64,000 bases of DNA from Gonatopus flavifemur (Eukaryota; Arthropoda; Insecta; Hymenoptera; Dryinidae): the NCBI GenBank assembly GCA_018340375.1, contig JAFFJZ010000010.1, positions 8,742,001 to 8,806,000 on the forward strand, read 5' to 3'. Position 1 is the first letter of the stretch. Every line of letters starts with the position of its first letter. Below are positions 25,201-36,929 of the stretch, in pieces. The notes beneath the pieces were generated by a model, which was not told the DNA's origin, searched no databases, and saw only the letters and a list, made by a program, of their open reading frames with translations. The translations under genes and the position numbers were made by a program.

Positions 25201-27240
25201 AGTGTCAGAGATACAGAATATTCCATAAACTAACTTACACCTCATTTTTTTCATCAGATATTAAACTTTGTGCAAAAATGATTTTGTTTCCATCTAATCA
25301 CAAAGACATTACAACACTATATTTTTCATTTTGACTCTGAGTCATCAGAATAATTATAATTATTCGATTAAAATTGAAAAACTTCAGGTTTACTACTAAT
25401 AGTGTACTAATAGTGTACATCAAAGACCACAAATAAACGAAATCGTCGAAATTGTCTGGAAATTCGAAATATTCGTGCATGCGCTCTATATCTCTACACT
25501 AGTATTCACCTCTCAACGTATTACGTCGTTCCCCTATTACTTAACATACTATTTCTATCCAATGCCACTAACTTCATAAATTCCATATGACTTCAATTCA
25601 TAGTAAGGATTAAAATTTGATATCTGATTCTCAATTTTCATAATCCCACCAGCTATTCCGCTTTCTCTTCGATATACGCGTGTAAAGATTAAATCTTATA
25701 CTTTGATTCATCTCGATATGAGATGAAAGAATGTTAATATCAATTCCTCAATCAATTCAATCCGGTGAATGATTAATGTATTTTGAAACAGAACGGTCTA
25801 CTATTAAAAATTTGTTCACAAAACTAGATACGATATTTTTTTTTATATGTCACAAAACGATTCGAGTTTCAGTTTAATTTATTTACCAATGTAACGTGAT
25901 ATGCGAAAACGTCCTACGTCAAAGTAAGATACATTGGTAGCTCTAGCCTCGTGCATGGACCTGGAGATTGAACCCTCGCATTGGCACGCGTTCCCCGCCT
26001 GCTCTCAATTAATTAAGCAATAAAATTCTAACGACTGACGATTTACAACTCACAACTTTTATTATTTCTCGTCCGTACTAATAATGAGACGAGAGACCTT
26101 GTATCTTTCTTTGCTTGAATTATAATAGAATAATAGTGAAAGAAAGATATGGAACGACCAATTTCAGTATAGAAAAATTATTTGTGCATGAAAATATAAT
26201 TAAGTGATTATTAATTTTTATGCATAATTAAGTATGTGTTCTTTTCACTTCCGAATAATTTTTTTTATTTTCAATTTTGAACTATCTTTTTAACGACTAA
26301 ATTCATAATTTCGGAAAATTATTTTTGCGTTTGTAAATCTGTACACGAGATATTGAATGAACATTTCATTGATCATTCAAGCATCATTCGATACTATTCG
26401 AAATATCTAAATTAAAATCATAAAAAAATATTAATCAGTAAAAAAAAAGTATTTTCATGATTTTTTTCAATAACTCAACAATCATGATATTTTGTACTTC
26501 AGATCCTTGCTGATTTATATTCTTATTCAACGCGTTTATACAAGAAGAATTTCTCTTGGGCGACAAGAAATAATGTGTCGTTGAGAAAATGACTATCCAT
26601 TCTAATTAAGATAGTTCATAAGAGCTCATTGATGAACAAGAAAATCAATTGAAATGAATATACATTTCGACTCCAATCGCTCATTCGATCGTAAGTAATA
26701 TTATGAAAGTTTTGAACAAAGACAATCATCTAGGACAATCTATTTTGATTTTATCGATTCATATTTGAAACAAAGGAGTGATAATTGAGTGGCTGGATCG
26801 AATAATCGATTGTACGCGTGGCTGAAACTGTGTTTTATGGTTTTTATAAGTGAGAAAAAGCAAAAAAATCCTCCAAACCAGAAAAAAATTCCTTTCGAGC
26901 TACTTTTATGCAATATGATGGTTGAAGAACAATTTGCAAATGTAGTCCATGCAAATTCATGAAATATCAAACCCTGTTTTTTTTAGAAAATGATGATTGC
27001 ATATGCACAAAAATATCACATTACGGAAGTTTGAATGGTTTACTGAAACAAAATGATAATTGGATGTTGACAAATTTCAGAATATCAATATTCACATGGT
27101 CATTTTCAATCTGGAAATATCACTTTTGCTATAACAGAGTTCATAAAACAACATATTTTAATATTTTACTGTGTTCTTCTATATCTGTAATCATCATGTT
27201 ATAAACAATGTTTAAAAACTATTTCTCAATAATCATTATA
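25201..27240. other. AT-rich sequence, no gene assigned
   Basis: On the - strand, readings at about 25960-25885 and 25689-25566 look varied in codon use and end near possible donors. They are short, and at least one alternative frame also reads open. No gene is called. A GGTTCAATCTCC word on the - strand near 25970 resembles a pol III B box but lacks a clear A box. Confidence 0.3.
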
Positions 27241-27484
27241 AACAGAAAAAAAAGTTGCCTTGATTCCACACCCATTGTCTCATATATAATGGAAACAATA
27301 TTGTTCTTGTTATAAATAAACTTATGCTTTGAATCAAGAAAATATTGTTTCGGTTCAAATGTAGGTTTCAAATTTTTCTTGAATTAAAAAAATATTCTTT
27401 CAATTCAAAGCAAGCCCATTTGGAACAAGAAAGATATTGATTTCGTCAATCATTGTGTGCAATCAAGACAACCTTTTTCCTGTG
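27241..27484. mobile_element. Hairpin element, CACGGAGAAAAA superfamily variant
   Basis: Arms pair ACAGAAAAAAAAGTTGCCTT on the left with AACCTTTTTCCTGTGT on the right, followed by TA. The interior reiterates AATCAAGAAAATATTG-like words. Confidence 0.65.
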
Positions 27485-29275
27485 TACAAGGACCAATTTT
27501 TTGACCCATTGGATGCGATAATGTTTCTGAATTGCGATTGATCAATATAATTTGGTTCCATTCAGTCTGCAATAATTTTGAACCATCAAATATAAAACTG
27601 GCTCGGAGTTGGTCGAATTATTGTTCAGCTTTTTTCTCAATCATAAAACCCTACAACGCGATCAGCGATGTTCCAGTGGGAATGCTCCAAACGTTGACAA
27701 TATACGTAATGCTGAACTGAAGAAAGGTTGAACAATTTGCCAGAGCGTTGCAAGTTGTCTAATTGGTCCCCAGTACAACATTACATTTATTATCAATGCT
27801 TAGAGCATTTGTACTAATGCGATTAACTATTCTCAGGTGCACCAACCGATTATCCGGTTCGGCAATTGAATTGAGCACTTTTGAGACTTCAAATTCTCTT
27901 TGAATTGTAATTTCAAATTTATGAGATTTCGGGAACAGTTTCTCTTCGCCCACAAGACGCGGGAAAAATGACATAGTACGACTTAATATATCCATATCCT
28001 GTATACACGATCATCATTTTAATTTGGTATCGGCAGTGAAGTGCATGAAAAATATTCGAAAAAATATAATTAGCGATTGACCTAACTCCATCCACTCAAC
28101 AATAACGAATATCATCATATTATGGAACGACACGAAACATAAAAGATAAATATATCATAAACGATATACGTAAAATGAAATCCTTTTAATCCGTGAAATG
28201 AGTTCGAGCTTGAAAATATGTAATATCCCCGTATCATTTGTACTGGATAAAACGCAAAGATGAAACGAATTTTTTTCATTTATGATTGGTGTGCTTTTGT
28301 CATGAAAGATCCCGTGCACACACTATCGTACATTTTTCACTTTATTCTCTCTCTCTCTCCTGCTGTACCTGTGGGTCGAGAGAACTCGCCGAGAATTCAT
28401 ACGAAATGAATGAACGAACGACAACTTCATCCAACAGCACAAAAATTTGACGACGCGAAACCCCATTACCGTTTACGCTTTTGTTTCTCGATGGGAACAA
28501 TCTGAGCTTTCCGAGGAGCACACGTCCTCTCTTGCTTCTCTCTTTTATCGATCCCCCTTTGTTCGTACATCTGCTATTTCCGGGGATACTTTCACCGACG
28601 GCACATGGGTCAAGCAAATTTTTTTCAAGTATTAACGGGATATGAAGAATAGGTGTTCAATAAGTGTGTGTGTATATACACATTTTTCCCACCTTTTGTT
28701 GGTCTTTCTCATAGACACACAATTCTCTGGACACGTTGTTTGCTGCTTCTTCTTCTTCTTCTTTTTCACTTCAATTTCCGGAGATTCGTGAAAAATGTTT
28801 TGAAAAGACGTTCCAAGAGGTGGAGTTTGAAATCCTATAATTCAAGGAGATAACATTTTGATTATTTTTCCGATCGTCGAGTTCACTGCATTGGGTGGTG
28901 ATGACCATATAATGTTCAAGTAGTTTTACGGGAAATCAGGAGGGCGAGAAAAGATGAAGCTGAAACTAGAAACCTCAAAACTGGCAACCGATTGTCATAA
29001 CTTTTTACCTAAAATTTTCATCAAGGATTTGGGGGATTTAAAACGCTTATAGCGGGATGCCATTTAACCAATTTCTGGTGTAAGAAAGCTTCAACAACGT
29101 CTAATCAAGAGTTACAACAATCGGCTGCTGGCATCATCGAAAAAAGCGATTATTCATGGATTTTTCCAGGATAGACATTTTCAATTTATCAACGTGGAAA
29201 ATATTTACATATTGTTATAACTTTGAACTTGATTTTTGTATTCTTTATTTCTCCAAATAATGATTTTTCAATATA
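27485..29275. other. Intergenic sequence with a CG-containing stretch
   Basis: A - strand frame at 27995-27759 gives 78 residues beginning MDILSRTMS and follows a CAG acceptor-like site, but matches nothing known to me. About 28340-28620 is relatively CG-rich and borders a CT microsatellite (28347-28359), resembling an untranslated exon or promoter. CTT repeats lie at about 28746-28762. Confidence 0.3.
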
Positions 29276-30806
29276 CTCTCTAAATCTGAATTAGTAAAAG
29301 TATGACTGTTTCAACCAGTAAAAAGAAGTTTCACTGATTCGTCAGTGAATTGTCGACTAGATATGATTTTAACTATGCGCCTGCGCAGAGATTATCACGT
29401 GATCGCGCACAGTCGCCTAACCTCAATGCTTCATTCGTATCAGTGATCTCAAGCGAAGTGTTTGAAATTATGCTCTGAAAACTTTTGAAAAAAATAAATT
29501 ATTTTTGATGAGTCTTTTGAACCATCATTCAAATTTCCTATTGTTTTTACATTTGTTCAGTTTGAAAAAGTATATTAAAAAAGTACATATCGAAAAGAAG
29601 AGACAAGATCAAATTGAATAACCTCCATCTGCCCCTGTATTGAATCAAATTTATGATGATAAAGAGAGCAAAAAAACAAACTACTTTATAAAAATGACAC
29701 CAAAGTTCATTAAAGAACACAAAATTTTGAGTTGTGAATCTTTATTATGCGTATGACTGATAAACTGGTGAATACGTAATTCCGAAATCTATTTTCACTT
29801 AGGATTTTTGGCGACAGGGTATGATTTATGCACGTAAGAATCATACACGTATTGATTGTACACGAAAAATAAAAGCCAAAAGTATTTACACTATTAATTT
29901 TCATTTTTTAATACCTCATATTTAACACATAAGCTTTGGTGCACGTAAAATCATTTGATAAGAAAATTGTACAGTAAATATTTTTCATGCTTGAAAAAAT
30001 GTTTTTATGCACGGAAAAAAAATGTAATTAATTAGTGTATAACGATTGTACACCTAATGAAATTCATATGAGAAATTTTTTCCGTTTTATTGAATAATTA
30101 GTATGAATTAGATTAATAGTACAATAATTATACACTGATTAATTTTATTTTCTGATCGTGCATAAACAATATGTGAACAATTTTTGTTGATTAAATTTTT
30201 AAAGCTTTTAACATATTTCGTGTACAATTTCTATGTCAATCAATTAAACGTGCACAAATAATCATTGCATAAAATATTATGTGTTGGACAAAAATTATTA
30301 ATGTAAATACTTTTGGGTTTTATTTTTCATGTATGATTCTGACGTGCATAAATCATACCCTGTCTTTCTGGCAACAAAATGATCGAAATTGAATTCATAA
30401 AGACACCTGAAATTTTCAGGAATGATCCGTCCAAACTTCATCTACATTTTTACAAAGCCCAACTTTTGAATTGCAGATTTTTTATTTGTTTAGAAAAATT
30501 TCTTCAAAATTCAGAATTTCGGCTTTGTTTAAACGTAGATAAAATCTCTAAAGAATTATTTCTCAAAATTCCAGATTTTTTTTATGAATTCAATTCCGAG
30601 TTTTTCGTTGCAAAAAAACGGTCTCGTGTCCAGTTCATATTACTGGTTCAAATCAGTGATTGTCAACTGATTGAATCAGTGAACTTGGCGTTTTACTGAT
30701 TCATACAGTCACTATTCACTAATTTGCAGTGGTATGCTTATAACTGATTGAATTAGTGACTATAGACTGCAAAATAGTGATTTTTCACTAATTCAAATTC
30801 AAAGAG
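29276..30806. mobile_element. TACTCTCTAAATCTG-family element containing a second element
   Basis: Starts CTCTCTAAATCTGAATTAGT after TA (29274-29275) and ends with the inverted, slightly diverged terminus ATTCAAATTCAAAGAG before TA (30807-30808). The outer arms carry the CACTGATTCAGTG theme at 29320-29350 and 30640-30790. The middle is interrupted by the nested element at 29813-30364, so the true size is less than 1 kb. Confidence 0.7.
29813..30364. mobile_element. Nested inverted-repeat element (GACAGGGTATGATTTATGCACG ends)
   Basis: A 552-base element whose arms start GACAGGGTATGATTTATGCA and end with the exact complement at 30361-30364. Inner arms pair AAAATAAAAGCCAAAAGTATTTACA with TAAATACTTTTGGGTTTTATTTT. 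A CACGGAAAAAAAATG hairpin (30008 to about 30166) forms the centre, so there may be three levels of nesting. Confidence 0.75.
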
Positions 30807-31097
30807 TATCTATTCAATCAAAATCTAGTGTAAATTTGCGCAAGGAGTTTTGATTCTCACCCTCAAAGAATGCGAAATGAATTTCGTTTCGTAATTTTTT
30901 TATCACTCCGTGATACTTTATCTTCGCTAGGGATGATCAATTCCATTAAATAATACATCAAACCTCGTCCACTCAACAAAAATATGAAGAATCAATTACA
31001 ATCTTTCCATCTTCCTTGTGTGAATTAGGTTTTATGTATTATTTCATGATGTGGTGAAACGAGAAAGTGCGTCATCTCACCCTAATTTACTGTACAC

Positions 31098-31233
31098 ACT
31101 GAGAAAAAAGTATTCCAAATTTATTTCAATCAAATAAGGTTTATTAACTATTAACAAATCTTATTTGACCCAAATGATGGTCTGTTTACAATTAATAAGC
31201 CTTCTTTGTCTCAAACAAAATCTTCTCTCCGTG
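31098..31233 (+). mobile_element. CACTGAGAAAAA family element, copy A
   Basis: A 136-base element from CACTGAGAAAAAAGTATTCC to TCTTCTCTCCGTG. It is nearly identical, in reverse orientation, to the copy at 46077-46214, and more distantly related to 47862-47997. Arms pair AAATAAGGTTTATTAA with TTAATAAGCC. Confidence 0.85.
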
Positions 31234-31292
31234 CACGGAGGAAACAGAGCAATGATGACAATATTGTAAAAAATAATTAAAATTTTTGTATA

Positions 31293-31529
31293 CTCTCTAA
31301 ATCTGAATCAGTGGAATTTCACTGGATTTCAGTGCATATACACTGCGAATCAGTGAGTATTCACTGATTTTCACAGTGAAATACGACTAATTTTAATCAG
31401 TGAAAAGAACATCCAACTGCAGAATCAGCGACTATTCACTGATTATGCAGTGGAATTCAACTGATTGAAATTAGTGGTATACTTATAACTGCGGAATCAG
31501 TCGAATTCCACTGATTCAGATTTAGAGAG
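31293..31529. mobile_element. TACTCTCTAAATCTG-family hairpin element, CACTGATTCAGTG theme
   Basis: Perfect outer inverted ends CTCTCTAAATCTGAATCAGT, flanked by TA on each side (31291-31292 and 31530-31531). The interior is a series of CACTGATT, AATCAGTG and GAATCAGTCGAATTCCACTG words in both orientations. It is the best-preserved copy of its family here. Confidence 0.85.
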
Positions 31530-31813
31530 TACGCGACAACCGAAGAATTTCAATCATTACACATGAAATTTTTCCATTAGAAATTCTAGGTGCGAGAATG
31601 AGCCTTGGTACTGCCTGGAATGTCCCGCTTGCGCCTTGTTTGCGCCAGAGTAGGAGCTAGAATGTTTTTTACCAGAGTCTTTCCACCCTTTCACAGTGAA
31701 TTTCTGGAATAGTACGAAAAATTTTTAACACATATGTATGTGTTAATTGCTCTTCATGAATATGTAGGGATTATCCCATAAACATTTTTGACAATGGCAT
31801 TATTCTAGCCGTT

Positions 31814-32022
31814 GCGCGCTGGGCATATTTTAAGGGGCAGTTGTAACCAAAAAATTCGTTCTACAAGAAAACTGTTAGTTCTAGAAGCGTGAAAAGGACC
31901 CATGTATGCTGTAAAATAATGATTTTACTGATCGTTTTTACCTTTTCGAACCACCAATCGTTTCCTTGTAAAACTAAATTGTTAGTTACAACTGCCCTCT
32001 TAGATTATGCCCTGGTTGCGCG
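31814..32022. mobile_element. Hairpin element (GCGCGCTGGGCATA ends)
   Basis: Arms of about 35 bases (31814-31847 and 31985-32022) pair around GGGGCAGTTGTAAC, with moderate divergence. There is no coding content. Confidence 0.6.
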
Positions 32023-34360
32023 TACAGTGACTTTCAGTAGACTTTTTGCATATAATGATCTCGATTGCGCTACATAATTTCCGAATGACATCGCTCAGCA
32101 TTGTATGACCAACGGATTTCAATTCCCTAATATTGAAGACCACTGATTGGGTACAACGCTCACCATTGTCCGGCGCGCTGGTTATCATTCCCTCGTCATA
32201 TGCTGTTAACAATTTTGCGTATGCATTGCTTCTTATGAGTTGATAATATTTTAATTTCTTTTTTATGGTTCACTCGTAGCAATGACTTTGTATCTCGGAA
32301 TACGGCGAAATAGTTTATGAACACGAGAAGTATTTTAACATTCAGAAGAGGGACATAATATTGCATCGCAATTTCGACATTGCTACGATGCATGACACAT
32401 TTTTTTCAAAAGATATCCATAAGATATCTACATCCAAGACATGGCATGTTGGAGTTATTTCATCGATATGAAACGTTCATGTTTGGAAAGTATCAGAACT
32501 TGATCCTTAAAAGTCCTAAAAAATGCATTGGCATCGTAAATAATGAAAGGCAGTAATTTAAATTTACTGTCCTTCATCTAAAACAAGGCAGCGTCGTCGT
32601 CTTAGAGATCTTTTTAATCAAACTTTTTAATATCAAAATCAGAACCATATCAATGCTGGCTGATATCATTCGAAAGGTATTCGACTTGGAATAATGCTCA
32701 CCACTGACCCGTTTCTTCCGTGTACGAAAGGCTAATAATAAAATCATAACTTTTTCATGATAATTCATTGAAATGAATAAGAATTATGTAACACGACGGA
32801 AAAGCACATTAATAAAATCATTTTTGGCTCATTTGATTGAAAAAACATGGAAAATTTCAAATAGGGATCGCTTTCTTTTTTGTTGTCTGTACAAAGAATT
32901 CTGTAGTCTGAAAAATTACTCAACTTTCTGACCTATATTCTCATTCAAGAATCAATTCGAAGTATCGATAAAAATCCATATTTTATATCTTTTTAGGTCC
33001 GTCTTACACGGGAAAGAAACAATGCATTTTTTAGCGAATCAACCTCCGCAAGATTAGCGAAGAACTGATAATTATAACAAATCAATTCGTAAACACAGCG
33101 GATTCTCATCGTTATGTTATTATATTCAATCCACTTAACAAAGACTTTATATTATTTCAACGATAACCCGATACGTGTAAAATTTTATATCATCGACATT
33201 TTAATATCCACACAAAAATTCAACTTTTCTTCAACTCTTCAAGAGAATAAAATGATGTTTTGGTGATATTTTGTCCAGACAAAATCCTTGAATCTAAACT
33301 CACAAAGAGTATGAAAATTTCCATGAATCAACATCTGAAGACTTATCAAGTTCTATACGCAGTATTTTTGTCTGAAAACATATCATTGGATGAACCTATC
33401 TCGTCACTCGTATCCTCTCAACATGGGTACTGTATACAAAGCATTTTCTTTCTTTCATCTCCCTCAAAATACGTTGGAAAATATGTTCCGTGTACTCAAC
33501 AAGTCGCTTAAAGGTTGAAAGAAAATATATATTCGATACTCAATGTATTTCAAAAGTCATTGTTTGTGAATGAATGTGGTAGTTGCTAGCACTGACTTGT
33601 TCATTAGGAATGCTAATACTCTTTCACACAACATTGATGATTCGTTCAAGTTTATCAGCTGTAGGATCTCAATAATTTGAAGAATCTTGATTGAACGATT
33701 AAAAGAATTTCATGTCAATAGACAGATATTGAGTATATCAATAAATCACCACCAATATATTCACCAATCAACAATGCATATAAATAATATATACTTTTAA
33801 GTAGGTGCATTGTACTGGAAGATATGACAATTTTCCATAGAATCTAAAATTTCATTCTCAAAGAATATGATTTTGAGAAAAGAGTATCATTCGCGAACTG
33901 TATATATTTGAATCAGTTGGAAACTGCTAAGGAACGGTGAGACTTAAGTCTCCCATCGTTACATACATATAAATATATGTATATTTCCCCAATAGCACGA
34001 TTTTGTACGCGAATGTAAGCGAGTCACGTGCGAATCAAGCCCACCGAATCGCTAACAAAGTTGGATCCATATACGTCATTATTTGTAGACAAAACTCCAA
34101 GCCATTGCACTCGTACATGAACGTGACCGCTGTTGGCTATGGCGAGTTACAGTGTATTCAGTAGGGAAACATAGGCAAGCTGTGTACACGATGTTGCGGT
34201 AGCATCTGAAAACGTTGCACTTTGCGGAATAAACAACGGTCCGGTAGTCTTTCAGCTCCTTGTAAATTCTCATAAAACAACTTTGTATTCTCCCAAGAAA
34301 CACAGGGGGAATAGCCTTATTCGAATCATAGATTTAACTTCAAATTTTGTTTCTTTTCAG
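32023..34360. promoter_or_regulatory. Upstream region of inx3, probable promoter and 5' untranslated exon
   Basis: No coding signal. The last part (about 34000-34300) is richer in CG dinucleotides than the rest. TTTCTTTTCAG at 34350-34360 is a good acceptor just before the inx3 start codon exon. This implies an untranslated first exon and a start site further upstream, most plausibly in the 34.0-34.3 kb stretch. No TATA box can be assigned with confidence. Confidence 0.35.
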
Positions 34361-34393
34361 ATCGGCGACCGTTTGTGATAAAAAGCAACAAAA

Positions 34394-36929
34394 ATGACGG
34401 TGTTCGGTCTGCTATCGGCGGTTGCCGGTTTCATCAAGGTACGATACATAATCGACAAAGCTGTAATCGACAACATGGTCTTTAGAGCGCACTATAGGAT
34501 CACATCAGCCATACTTTTCGCCAGTTGTATTCTCGTCACAGCCAATAATTTGATAGGTGAGAAAACTTTAAAGTTATTTGAATCGCGATATGAAAATAAA
34601 GAGAGAAAAACGAAACTATGTTCGACCCGTTGTGTGCCGTTGCAGCGTGGGCATTAAGAGACGAATAAGGAGGTTAAAGATCAACTATACCAGTTACGAC
34701 TCATGAGCAGCTTAGCGTAATAAAACAGACGTTCCCGATTGAGAACTATAAAAATCCTGTCGCATGCTTGCTTTCGTTGTGTGTCGTTACGTGGAAAGTT
34801 TATTTATCCTAAATTTTATTTGAGATTGAAACGAAATATTGTATGTAAATGTGTTTCCAGGTGATCCTATAAATTGTATAACGGATGGAGGGGTGCCGGG
34901 TCACGTAATCAACACTTTCTGCTGGATAACGTACACATTCACGTTACCCGGTAGTTTTGCTAAACCCATTGGCACTCACGTAGCTCATCCAGGTCTGGGA
35001 AACGATTTAGGAGAGAAGAAGTATCATTCCTATTATCAATGGGTGCCGTTTATGCTCTTCTTCCAAGGCGTTCTCTTCTATATTCCACACTGGATGTGGA
35101 AACAATGGGAGGAGGGCAAAGTGAGAATGATATCCGAAGGTATGCGTGGTCCAACGCTAGAAACCAAACAAGACAGACAAGCGAGAACTCAACGACTCGT
35201 TCAATATATTTGCGAGACTCTACATCTGCATAACAGTTACGCGGCTGGTTACTTCTTCTGCGAAGCTTTGAATTTCATCAACGTGGTAATTATGTGTTTT
35301 ATAAATTTAATACAGCCAGTTCCTTGGCGCTTTTCTCGAAAGAACGAAAGCTTCAAGTTTGAAAGTAATTTTCCAGATCACAAACATCTTCCTCGTCGAT
35401 TCGTTCCTTGGGGGAGCTTTTCTGACTTACGGCACGGACGTATTGAAATTCAGCAACATGAATCAAGAACAACGAAGCGATCCGATGGTTGAAATATTCC
35501 CACGCGTTACTAAATGTACCTTCCACAAATTTGGTGCGTCAGGAACGATACAGAAACACGATGCTCTATGCGTTTTGGCTCTCAATATATTGAACGAGAA
35601 GATTTACATTTTCCTTTGGTTCTGGTTCATTATACTTGCCGTTATGTCCGGTGGTGCTCTTCTCTACAGTATGGTCGTCGTCCTTTTACCCAGCACCCGC
35701 GAAACCATCCTCAAGAAACGATTCAAATTCGCTTCGACGTTGGGCGTTAGCAATCTTGTCAGAAAAACTCAGGTATGTATTATTTTGAATTAACATTAGC
35801 AGGCCTATTCCATTCTATAAAATTCCGTTTATTTACAAATTTTTCAATCCTTCATTGAAATTTGGAAAATAAACAAATGTTTTCATTTATAATTGTGTTT
35901 TAAATTTTGAGAGAATGAAAATTCAATTCCAAGGAATTCGAATAATCGGAATTGAATTGTATCGACGTATGGAATCATTGATCAATGGATGCAGTCATTA
36001 AATGAAAACTAGACCTACTCTCTGGAGACCAATTTTTACTGTTCAATCATCCACTTATGGGATCGATCGACTCGAGTAGGGGTGCACGAGACGAGATTCT
36101 CGATGATACTTTGAAACACATGCATCATTTTGAAATACTCTTTTTCTTTTATTTCCACATTGAAAAAAATCAACACTATTGATGATATGTCCGAATATTA
36201 GATCTTCATTCTCAATTTCGTATCAATTCCAAAACAATTCCGAACGATCGTCTCGAGTCTGGTGCACCCCTAGAATTAAGTTCTATTTCGAGTATACATT
36301 TTCGGAGGATATTTTATAAATGTCGTTTTTCTGACACATTTTTAAATGAATGTGGATAAATAATCATAAATTTTGTTTCAAAAAAGTACCCATTTCGGCT
36401 CATTGTTTGAAATAGTGCTTTGAAATATAACGATTAGGAGTAGAAACAAGGAATATTGAATACCTTCTATCGTTCAAAAGCACACAGAGAAATTGTGACA
36501 CGGATAACCAAAACCCCGCACATGATGTATGAACATTGAAAACCTACGTTAAGTAAGTGAATGCGAAAAGAAATAGTGTTTTATTGCACATCCGTGTGAC
36601 AATTTCAACGTGCAGGTTGAAGAAAAAAATGAATTTTAGTTCCACATTCGGTTAAGGCAACAACACGATTGTTGGAACAACTGTTGCATACAAAAGTAGC
36701 GTTATAGAATGAATAGCATTAACTTTGTTTCGGATTTCAGGTCGGTGACTTTCTACTTCTTCATCTTCTGGGCCAAAACATGAACATCATGGTTTTCACT
36801 GAAGTTCTCGACGAGCTGTGTCTCCGATTGAGTAGCAGAAACGATCCTACCTCTATACCATCAGCACCTAGTACTCTACAAATATACAATCCTGAACCGT
36901 TCAAGTACAGCGAAGATACAGAGATTTAA
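34394..36929 (+). CDS. inx3: Innexin inx3, complete, four coding exons
   Basis: Gap-junction channel subunit of the plasma membrane, passing ions and small molecules between cells. Coding exons are 34394-34556, 34861-35285, 35377-35772 and 36741-36929, giving 390 residues. All introns are GT-AG, with phases 1, 0 and 0. The protein starts MTVFGLLSAV. It carries the innexin signature YYQWV at 112-116, paired extracellular cysteines C60/C75 and C243/C261, and four membrane spans at about 37-55, 115-134, 178-203 and 272-295. The NMVFRAHYRIT start and the LWFWFIILA fourth span point to inx3 rather than inx1 or inx2; this is family knowledge, not a search. The length is normal. The last intron holds an inverted-repeat element (36077-36272). 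The neighbouring DOCK-type gene runs on the opposite strand. Confidence 0.95.
36077..36272. mobile_element. TAGGGGTGCACGAG hairpin element in inx3 intron 3
   Basis: Inverted ends TAGGGGTGCACGAG and GGTGCACCCCTA enclose CGAGAC/GTCTCG words. Related to 56461-56760 and the fragment at 1297-1371. It lies wholly inside the intron, so it should be removed by splicing. Confidence 0.75.

Noticed and set aside
25925..25995. Possible tRNA on the - strand
   Set aside because: A B-box-like GGTTCAATCTCC is present, but no A box at proper spacing and no cloverleaf could be found.
34394..36929. Viral innexin (vinnexin) integrated from an ichnovirus
   Set aside because: The gene has three ordinary introns, a full-length C-terminal tail and inx3-type sequence, and no viral neighbours; it reads as the host gene.
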